Source: Streptomyces sp. PTY087I2 (GTDB lineage Bacteria > Actinomycetota > Actinomycetes > Streptomycetales > Streptomycetaceae). From it: a stretch of DNA of 64,000 nucleotides. The translations under genes were made by a program, and so were the position numbers. Positions within the stretch are counted from its first letter, which is position 1, and each line of letters starts with the position of its first letter. The notes beneath the pieces are model-generated. The model made no database searches. It was not told where the DNA came from and saw nothing but the letters and a program-made list of their open reading frames with translations. Of this stretch, positions 58,002-64,000 are shown in pieces. The stretch covers positions 1-64,000 of the forward strand of contig NZ_LZRD01000003.1 in assembly GCF_001687325.1 (NCBI RefSeq), in the 5' to 3' direction.

Positions 58002-59210
58002 TCACGGGAGCGGCAGGACGCAGACCGCGACCGGCGCCGGGAAGGGGTCGCCGACGGCGGTGAGGGAGCCGTCGGGGCCGACGCCGAAGACGGTGACGGT
58101 GGAGGAGCGCTGGTTGGCGGCGAAGAGCAGGGAGCTGTCCGGGGACAGGGCGAGCTGCCGGGGCCAGTCGCCGCCGACGGGCACGGTGTCCAGCAGCCGG
58201 AGGGCCGCCCCGTCGTCCTCCACGGCGTAACGGGTGAGGCTGTTGGGGCCCCGGTTGGCGAGGTAGACGTACGCCCCGTCGCCGGTGACGACCGGCTGGG
58301 AGGGGTAGCTGGTGCCCGATCCCGTCCCGGTGGACTGCCCGGGTCCCGGGGTGAGGGCGCCGGTGTCGGGGTCGTACGCGCAGACGACCAGGGTGTTGTC
58401 CAGTTCGCAGGCCAGGTAGGCGAAGCGCCCGCCGGGGTGGAAGGCCAGGTGGCGGGGGCCGGAGCCGGGCGGCAGGGCGGCGCGGGAGACCTCGGTGAGC
58501 GTCCCGGCGGACTCGTCCAGCGCGTAGGTGTACACGGTGTCGGTGCCCAGGTCGACGGCGAGGACATGGCCGCCGTCGGGAGCGGTGACGATCTGGTGGG
58601 CGTGCGGCCCGCCCTGGCCGGGTCCGGGCGGCGGCGAGCTGTGGACGACCAGGTCGGTGCGCTCTCCGAGCGAACCGTCCTCGGCGATCGGGTGCACGGC
58701 GACGCTGCCGGAGCCGTAGTCCGCGCTCAGCAGCCAGCGGCCGGACGGGTGGACGAAAAGGTGGGTGGTCCCGGAGCCGCCGGTGGGGCGGCTGCCGAGC
58801 ACCTCGTACGTCCCGTCCGGCGCGAGCCGCACGGCGGTGACCGCGCCCGGGTCCTGCTCGGCGACCGCGTAGACGGTGGCGCCGGAGGGGTGGACGGCCA
58901 GGTACGAGGGGTTGTCGACGCCGGTGATCACGGGGCCGGGGGTGATCGCGCCGGTGGCCGTGTCGTACGCGGCGGTGCCGAGGCCGGCGCCGCCTCCCGC
59001 CTCGGAGGTGTACGTGCCGAGGAGCAGCGGGCGGGTGGCGCGCGGGGCGGCGGGCCGGGCGGCCGCGTGGGCGGGGGCGGACCCCGCGGCCGCCAGGGCG
59101 GCGGTGACCAGCAGGCCGCCGAGGAAGCCGCGACGGCCGGTGAGGCCGGGGGCGGGGCGGTCGGGGGCGGGGCGGTCGGGGCCGGAGTATGCGTGGGGGG
59201 ACGGGTTCAT
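58002..59210 (-). CDS. Tat-exported lactonase-family beta-propeller protein (YbhE/Pgl-like)
   Basis: 402 residues from ATG 59210. The signal has the twin-arginine motif 'GRRGFLGG' (about residues 25-32) then a hydrophobic stretch and AHA cleavage site. The rest is a seven-bladed propeller of the 6-phosphogluconolactonase YbhE class: blades carry 'NPSYLAVHPSGATVYAVAE', 'GPRHLAFHPGGRFAYLACE' and 'WPRQLALSPDSSLLFAANQ'. Exported forms of this family are of unclear substrate; carboxymuconolactone-like or sugar lactones are possible. Confidence 0.9.
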   Translation of the reverse strand: MNPSPHAYSGPDRPAPDRPAPGLTGRRGFLGGLLVTAALAAAGSAPAHAAARPAAPRATRPLLLGTYTSEAGGGAGLGTAAYDTATGAITPGPVITGVDNPSYLAVHPSGATVYAVAEQDPGAVTAVRLAPDGTYEVLGSRPTGGSGTTHLFVHPSGRWLLSADYGSGSVAVHPIAEDGSLGERTDLVVHSSPPPGPGQGGPHAHQIVTAPDGGHVLAVDLGTDTVYTYALDESAGTLTEVSRAALPPGSGPRHLAFHPGGRFAYLACELDNTLVVCAYDPDTGALTPGPGQSTGTGSGTSYPSQPVVTGDGAYVYLANRGPNSLTRYAVEDDGAALRLLDTVPVGGDWPRQLALSPDSSLLFAANQRSSTVTVFGVGPDGSLTAVGDPFPAPVAVCVLPLP

Positions 59211-59334
59211 GCGAGGCACCTCGGGTGGGGGTCGGCTGCTTCGGATGCGTCCGCCACCCTGGCCCGCCGACGCCCGCACGGCAAGAGGTGCAACATGAGT
59301 TGCGTTCTGCGCAACGGCAGCCGGTGGCGGGCGA

Positions 59335-60174
59335 TCAGGCTCCCGCCTGGATGTCCCCCCTGGTCGACGAGGCGATGGCGTCGCCGTGCGCGAAGTCGCC
59401 GGGCGGGATGCCCGGGTGATGTCCCTCCAGATCGGGGGCGACCTCCGCCGCCGGGCCGAGCGCGAGCCGGGAGACGATCCGGTAGCGGTCGCCCCGGTAG
59501 AGCGAGTGGACGTACTCCACCGGACGGCCCGTGGTGTCGGAGGTCAGCCGCTCGAAGAGCAGCGCCGGGGACAGCTCCGGCACGTCGAGCAGCCCGGCCT
59601 CGGCGCGGGTGACGACGGTCGGCTCGATCGCCTGGACCGCCTCGTGGACATGCACGCCGTGGGTGGCGCGCAGATGCTCGTACAGGTCGCCGCTCTCCAG
59701 CTCCTGCGCGCTGAGTCCCGGCACCAGCTCCGCCCGGATGTGCAGATGCTCGATGGCCATCGGCGCCCCGTCGACCAGCCGCAGCCGTGCCACGTAGACG
59801 ATCTCGGCGGCGGGTGACATGCGCAGCTTGCGGCCGACGCGGGCCCCCGCCTGGAGCGTGGTGAACTCCAGCAGCCGGCTCGACCAGGCGCCCGCCGCCT
59901 GCGGCACGCTGAGCGCGCGGTCCCCGGCGACCAGCTCCTGGGTGATCTTGGCAGGGGCGACGAACATGCCCCGGCCGTGTTCGCGCACCAGGAGACCGGC
60001 GGCGACCAGCTCGTCGACCGCCGCGCGCACGGTGGGCCGGGACACGTCGAGCAGGGCGCACAGGGCGCGCTCGGAGGGGATGGCGTCCCCGGGGCTGCGC
60101 GACTCGATCAGCTCCAGTACGGCATCGCGGGTCCGCTCCCGTTTGAGCACCGTTCCCGGCACGTCCGCGTCCAT
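59335..60174 (-). CDS. GntR/HutC-family regulator of the aminosugar cassette
   Basis: 279 residues from ATG 60174 with GGGAGGGGAG upstream. Winged HTH (about residues 12-75: 'AIPSERALCALLDVSRPTVR' region) and UTRA domain (about 95-245: 'IVYVARLRLVDGAPMAIEHL' and 'YVHSLYRGDRYRIVSRLALG'). It is divergent from an ABC importer and a GH20 hexosaminidase, so the effector is likely an N-acetylglucosamine derivative. It is a DasR-like type but not DasR itself by sequence. The 281-bp gap holds several TGGTC/GACCA half-sites. Confidence 0.92.
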   Translation of the reverse strand: MDADVPGTVLKRERTRDAVLELIESRSPGDAIPSERALCALLDVSRPTVRAAVDELVAAGLLVREHGRGMFVAPAKITQELVAGDRALSVPQAAGAWSSRLLEFTTLQAGARVGRKLRMSPAAEIVYVARLRLVDGAPMAIEHLHIRAELVPGLSAQELESGDLYEHLRATHGVHVHEAVQAIEPTVVTRAEAGLLDVPELSPALLFERLTSDTTGRPVEYVHSLYRGDRYRIVSRLALGPAAEVAPDLEGHHPGIPPGDFAHGDAIASSTRGDIQAGA

Positions 60175-60208
60175 GGTCTCCCCTCCCGACGGCTGGATCT
60201 TTCCTTAC

Positions 60209-60415
60209 CAGTTGACCATCTTGCCACCCCAACTGGCCTGCTGGTCAGGCGAAGTGTAGCGCCTGCCGGGACCGGTTCGGTCACTCACGTTACGCCGAGA
60301 TCACCAAATTCCCTTTGTACGCAGGGGGTTGACGACCCCATTGGTCTATGCCACCTTCATCCACCACCGACAGGCGAGCTGTCCAGTAAGTCTCACTGGT
60401 CAGGTGGTCAGGCCT
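60209..60415. promoter_or_regulatory. Cluster of TGGTC-type half-sites between GntR and the importer
   Basis: CCAGTTG (60209-60215) and CAACTGG (60231-60237) form a 7-bp inverted pair; TGCTGGTCAGG follows at 60239. ATTGGTCTATGCCACC (60340-60355) resembles the ACTGGTCTAGACCACT-type DasR element at 12 of 16 positions and abuts a TTGACG hexamer (60329-60334). CCAGT/ACTGG (60380-60396) and GGTGGTCAGG lie just before the importer's ribosome site. Likely operators for the divergent GntR protein. Confidence 0.5.
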
Positions 60416-60455
60416 CGTCAGGTCCGTCCGATCCGTTCTGCTTCCGAGGTGAACC

Positions 60456-61724
60456 GTGAAGTACCGCTTGCTCGCCGGTGGGTCCGTGCTTGCCCTCACT
60501 GCCGCGCTCAGTGCCTGTAGTTCGTCGTCCGGACCGGACTCCGGGAACGGGGACGGCCGGACGACGGTGGATGTGTGGCTGATGCGCGACAGCGTCTCGG
60601 CGCAGTTCCAGAAGGAGTTCACCGCGGACTTCGAGAAGCGCCACCCGACGATCGACGTGAAGATCCAGATCCAGGAGTGGGACGGGATCGGCCAGAAGAT
60701 CACCGCCGCCCTGGCCAGCAACGACGCCCCGGACGTCATCGAGGCGGGCAACACCCAGGTCGCCCAGTACGCGGAGAGCGGCGGGCTGCTCGACCTCAGC
60801 GACCACAAGGACGAGCTGAACGGCGCGGACTGGCTGAGCGGTCTGGCCGAGCCGGGCTCGTACGACGGCAAGCAGTACGGCATCCCGTACTACGCGGCGA
60901 ACCGGGTGGTCATCTACCGCACCGACCTCTTCGAGAAGGCGGGCGTCGATGCGGCGGAGATCAAGACGCGCGAGCAGTGGATCGAGGCCACGACCAAGCT
61001 CAACAAGGGCGGCACACAAGGCATCTACCTGCCCGGACAGATGTGGTACGCGCTGGCCGGGTTCATCTGGGACGAGGGCGGCGACCTCGCCACCGAGTCG
61101 GGCGGGACGTGGTCCGGCGCGCTGGACACCCCCGAGGCGCTGCGCGGCATGGAGTTCTACGAAAAGCTCCAGGCGCTCGGCAAGGGCCCCAAGGACTCCG
61201 ACGAGGACGACCCGCCGCAGGCCGAGGTGATGGCCCAGGGCCAGGTGGCGCAGGTCATCTCGACCCCGGGCGGGGCCAACGTCATCGCGGAGAAGAACCC
61301 CGAACTCAAGGGCAAGCTGGCCTTCTTCCCGATCCCGGGCAAGACGGCGGACACCCCGGGCGCGGTCTTCACCGGCGGCTCCGACCTGGTCGTGCCGGCC
61401 GCGGCGGCCCATCCCGACGAGGCGGTCACCTTCATCAAGGAACTGACCGGGGACACCTGGCAGAAGAAGCTCGCCGTCGCCATGAGCTACGTACCGAACC
61501 GGACCAGCCTGGCATCCGCCGTGGCCGACGATCCGGGGGCCGCCGCGATGGCGGTCGGCGCGGCCAACGGGCACGCCACGCCCAACACCCCGGGCTGGGC
61601 GGCGGTCGAGGCGGAGAACCCGATCAAGGACTACATGACGGCCGTGCTCACCGGGGGCGATCCGGCGAAGGAGGCGGCGAAGGCCTCGCAGGACATCACC
61701 CGGGCCATGAACGCCGGTTCCTGA
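60456..61724 (+). CDS. Sugar-binding lipoprotein (family 1, aminosugar/oligosaccharide type)
   Basis: 422 residues. Lipoprotein signal ends in 'ALSAC'. The mature protein is a family 1 solute-binding protein of the CUT1 class: 'DVWLMRDSVSAQFQKEFTAD' near the start, 'IDVKIQIQEWDGIGQKITAA', and 'DLVVPAAAAHPDEAVTFIKE' late. It binds a mono- or oligosaccharide, here probably chitobiose or GlcNAc because of the GH20 gene in the same operon. Divergent from the GntR regulator. Confidence 0.93.
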   Translation: MKYRLLAGGSVLALTAALSACSSSSGPDSGNGDGRTTVDVWLMRDSVSAQFQKEFTADFEKRHPTIDVKIQIQEWDGIGQKITAALASNDAPDVIEAGNTQVAQYAESGGLLDLSDHKDELNGADWLSGLAEPGSYDGKQYGIPYYAANRVVIYRTDLFEKAGVDAAEIKTREQWIEATTKLNKGGTQGIYLPGQMWYALAGFIWDEGGDLATESGGTWSGALDTPEALRGMEFYEKLQALGKGPKDSDEDDPPQAEVMAQGQVAQVISTPGGANVIAEKNPELKGKLAFFPIPGKTADTPGAVFTGGSDLVVPAAAAHPDEAVTFIKELTGDTWQKKLAVAMSYVPNRTSLASAVADDPGAAAMAVGAANGHATPNTPGWAAVEAENPIKDYMTAVLTGGDPAKEAAKASQDITRAMNAGS

Positions 61725-61761
61725 CCCGTCCCCTACCCGGAACAGCAGGAGGAGGCGTGCC

Positions 61762-62754
61762 GTGCCGGTCGTCGACCAACGGACCGCACCCCGCACCCCC
61801 CGGCGACGCCCGGCCCCACGCCTCGCCGTACGCAAGGCCCCGCCCCGGCGGCGGGGCACCGGACGGGCCCAGGGACTCTGGCCGTACGCCCTGGTCGCCC
61901 CCGCCGCCGGCGGCATGCTCTATCTGCTGGTCTACCCGCTGGTCCGGGCCGTCCTGATCTCGTTCCAGGACTTCCGGCTGCGCCAACTGATCGCCGGTGA
62001 GGCGGAGTTCGTCGGTCTGCGGAACTACCGGACGCTGCTGACGGACCCCCGCTTCTGGGAGGTGGTCCGCCGCACCTTCCTCTTCATGGCGGTCAACGTC
62101 GTCCTGATCATGGTGATCGCCACCCTGGTCGCCCTGATGGTGGAGCGGCTGGGCCGGATCGGGCGCACGGTGGTGCTGTGCTCGCTGGTGCTGGCCTGGG
62201 CGATGCCGGTCGTGGCGGCGACGACCGTCTTCCAGTGGCTGTTCCACTCGGAGTTCGGCATCGTCAACTGGTCGCTGACCTCGCTCGGCCTCGACTCCTT
62301 CGACCGCTATCCGTGGTTCGCCAACGGCACCGCCGCCTTCGCGATCCTGGTGACGCTGATCGTCTGGCAGTCGGTGCCGTTCGCCGCGATCACCCTGTAC
62401 TCGGCGCTGACCACCGTCTCCCCCGAGCTGTACGAGTCGGCGCGGCTCGACGGGGCGGGCGCGGGGCGGATCTTCCGCTCGGTCACCTTTCCGATCCTGC
62501 GGCCGATCTTCCTGCTGGTGGTGTCGCTGGAGGTGATCTGGACGTTCAAGGCGTTCGTCCAGATCTGGGTGATGACCCGGGGCGGGCCGGGCGACGCCAC
62601 GACGATCCTGCCGGTCTACGCCGTGCAGACGGCACTCTCCAGCCAGCGGTACGACCTCGGTTCCGCCGCCTCGATGGTCACCGTGGTCCTGATGTCCGGG
62701 GTGCTCGTCCTCTACTTCCGCCAGATGCTCCGCCAGGAGGACGAGACCCGATGA
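61762..62754 (+). CDS. CUT1 sugar ABC permease (MalF/DasB-like)
   Basis: 330 residues from GTG 61762 with GGAGGAGG ahead. An Arg/Pro-rich N-terminal tail (~35 residues) precedes six membrane helices. The EAA loop is 'YESARLDGAGAGRIFRSVTF' (about residue 225). It pairs with the next permease, overlapping it by four bases (ATGA). No ATPase is encoded in the operon in this window; such streptomycete importers usually share the MsiK ATPase encoded elsewhere. Confidence 0.94.
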   Translation: MPVVDQRTAPRTPRRRPAPRLAVRKAPPRRRGTGRAQGLWPYALVAPAAGGMLYLLVYPLVRAVLISFQDFRLRQLIAGEAEFVGLRNYRTLLTDPRFWEVVRRTFLFMAVNVVLIMVIATLVALMVERLGRIGRTVVLCSLVLAWAMPVVAATTVFQWLFHSEFGIVNWSLTSLGLDSFDRYPWFANGTAAFAILVTLIVWQSVPFAAITLYSALTTVSPELYESARLDGAGAGRIFRSVTFPILRPIFLLVVSLEVIWTFKAFVQIWVMTRGGPGDATTILPVYAVQTALSSQRYDLGSAASMVTVVLMSGVLVLYFRQMLRQEDETR

Positions 62755-63596
62755 ACCCACCTGTCGTACGCCTTCGGCTCCGGCGCCTTCCGCTGCACCT
62801 CGCCGCCGCCGTGACCGTCGTCATCTGCCTCTTCCCCGTGTACTGGATGATCTCCACGGCCTTCAAGCCGTCCAAGGACATCCAGTCCGCCGACCCGCAG
62901 CTCTTTCCGCACACCTGGACCCTCGACCACTTCCAACGGGCCGTGGACGCCGACGGGTTCGCGCTGTTCTGGCGCAACAGCATCCTCGTGACGCTGGGGG
63001 CGGTCCTGCTGGCGCTGCTGGTGGCGCTGGGTGCGGCGTACGCCGTGGCGCGGCTGCGGTGGCGGGGCCGGCGGCAGTTCATGCTGATGATCTTCATCGC
63101 GCAGATGGCGCCCTGGGAGTCGCTGATCATCCCGATCTACATCATCTCCCGGGACACGAACATGCTCGACCGGCTGCCGACGCTGACGCTGATCTACTTC
63201 ATGATCACGCTGCCGTTCACCGTCGTGGTGCTGCGCGGCTTCATCGGGACGATCCCGCCGGAGCTGGAGGAGGCGGCGCAGGTCGACGGCTGCACCCGGA
63301 CCGGGGCGTTCCGGCGGGTGGCGATGCCGCTGCTGGCGCCGGGGCTGATGGCGACCTCGCTGTTCGGCTTCATCACCGCCTGGAACGAGTTCGCCTACGC
63401 CAACTTCCTGATCATCAAGCAGCAGGACAACCGGACGCTGCCGGTCTGGCTGTCGTCCTTCCAGAACACCTTCGGCACCGACTGGGGCGCCACGATGGCC
63501 GCCTCCACCCTCTTCGCGCTGCCCGCCCTGGTGATCTTCCTGCTGCTCCAGCGCCATGTCACGTCCGGCTTCGCCGCCGGTGCCGTGAAGGGCTGA
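62751..63596 (+). CDS. CUT1 sugar ABC permease (MalG/DasC-like)
   Basis: 281 residues, six membrane helices. Opens 'MNPPVVRLRLRRLPLHLAAA' and has the EAA loop 'LEEAAQVDGCTRTGAFRRVA', plus 'FITAWNEFAYANFLI', typical of MalG-type proteins. Translation is coupled to the first permease. It completes the import channel; 61 bp separate it from the GH20 gene. Confidence 0.95.
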   Translation: MNPPVVRLRLRRLPLHLAAAVTVVICLFPVYWMISTAFKPSKDIQSADPQLFPHTWTLDHFQRAVDADGFALFWRNSILVTLGAVLLALLVALGAAYAVARLRWRGRRQFMLMIFIAQMAPWESLIIPIYIISRDTNMLDRLPTLTLIYFMITLPFTVVVLRGFIGTIPPELEEAAQVDGCTRTGAFRRVAMPLLAPGLMATSLFGFITAWNEFAYANFLIIKQQDNRTLPVWLSSFQNTFGTDWGATMAASTLFALPALVIFLLLQRHVTSGFAAGAVKG

Positions 63597-63657
63597 GCAG
63601 CACAGAACCCCGCCCGACCCCTCGTACCCCGTCCGCGAACCGAACACGGAGACGCCC

Positions 63658-64000
63658 GTGCCCGCACCGCACCCTGCCCTCTCCCTCCTCCCCCACCCCG
63701 GCAAGATCTCCTCGCTCGGCGGCCGGCTCACCCTGGACCGGGACACCACCGTCCGCGCGCTGCCGGGCGCGGAACCGGCGGCGGACCTGCTGCGCACCCT
63801 GGTCGGCCGCCCCGCCGGACTTCCCCTCGCGCCGTCGCCCGACGGCCGGGTCGTCCTCGCCCTGGACGACCGGCTCGGCGGCCTCGGTGAGGAGGGGTAC
63901 GGGCTGACGGTCGCCCCCCAGGCGCTCCAGTTGCGCGCCGCCCACCGCACCGGGCTGCTCCGGGGCATCCAGACGATCCGCCAACTCCTGCCCGCCGAGG
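63658..64000 (+). CDS. Beta-N-acetylhexosaminidase (GH20), N-terminal 114 residues (continues beyond window)
   Basis: A GTG at 63658 with CGGAGA upstream opens a frame that is still open at the window end. The first 114 residues form the GH20b non-catalytic domain: 'YGLTVAPQALQLRAAHRTGL' and 'LRGIQTIRQLLP', which normally precede the catalytic barrel. No signal peptide is seen, so the enzyme may be cytoplasmic and act on imported chito-oligosaccharides. As the last visible gene of the cassette it suggests the importer handles N-acetylglucosamine oligomers. Confidence 0.85.
   Translation, partial: MPAPHPALSLLPHPGKISSLGGRLTLDRDTTVRALPGAEPAADLLRTLVGRPAGLPLAPSPDGRVVLALDDRLGGLGEEGYGLTVAPQALQLRAAHRTGLLRGIQTIRQLLPAE

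Overview
The window is chromosomal DNA of a Streptomyces or close relative. Base composition is very GC-rich with GC-saturated third codon positions, GTG and TTG starts are frequent, genes are closely packed, and many families are streptomycete hallmarks: gluABCD, GntR-controlled sugar ABC cassettes, a ROK kinase, AllR-type purine catabolism, tandem P450s, LuxR-type two-component pairs and a PcaD-PcaC fusion. No rRNA, tRNA, CRISPR array, insertion sequence or replication origin was seen. Two genes run off the edges: a Pro/Ala-rich protein at 1-1456 (minus) and a GH20 hexosaminidase from 63658 (plus).

Layout. 0-10 kb: housekeeping and envelope genes (PPOX oxidoreductase, an XRE regulator divergent from methionine aminopeptidase, GH75 chitosanase, gamma-glutamyltransferase, MurJ-type flippase divergent from an L,D-transpeptidase with an altered active-site motif, an X-Pro-peptidase remnant). 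10-13.3 kb: glutamate importer gluABCD. 13.3-19.6 kb: SDR, a ClpC2-like DNA-binding Clp-N protein, exonuclease III, an MBL hydrolase and a PcaD-PcaC fusion with a repeat-built N-terminal extension. 19.6-26.3 kb: sugar uptake cassette (ROK kinase, ABC importer, GntR, Gfo/Idh dehydrogenase) with operator-like dyads and a 55-bp tandem repeat. 26.3-33.9 kb: two P450s, a two-component system, small membrane protein, EamA exporter, TetR, aldo/keto reductase. 33.9-44.7 kb: allantoicase, allantoinase, AllR-like regulator, an ABC exporter divergent from a two-component system, a MobA/MocA-like nucleotidyltransferase and malate synthase. 44.8-47.9 kb: an atypical, less GC-rich island with small ORFs, a DUF2075 nuclease-helicase-like protein and a decayed membrane carrier. 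49.8-57.9 kb: purine salvage and degradation (two NCS2 permeases, 8-oxoguanine deaminase, urate oxidase, HIU hydrolase, OHCU decarboxylase, a DauR-type HTH regulator). 58-64 kb: lactonase-like beta-propeller and a GntR-controlled sugar ABC cassette ending in a beta-N-acetylhexosaminidase.

How the genes fit together. Purine bases enter through the NCS2 permeases, urate is opened to allantoin by the uricase/HIU hydrolase/OHCU decarboxylase operon, allantoinase and allantoicase split allantoin to urea plus ureidoglycolate, and malate synthase can take up the glyoxylate. The same 17-bp dyad (TCAAC-N5-TTGAA) lies in front of allantoinase, malate synthase and the urate-oxidation operon and touches the -35 region of two of them. 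I infer one AllR regulon spread over about 21 kb.

The most novel-looking part is 44.8-47.4 kb. A consensus TATAAT box, unusual for this genus, precedes a 39-codon ORF, a strong hairpin, a 70-residue membrane protein, and a second 39-codon ORF overlapping the TTG start of a 638-residue protein that joins a PD-(D/E)XK-like motif to a DUF2075 helicase core. This is a candidate defence or mobile-element module. Its function is inference only.
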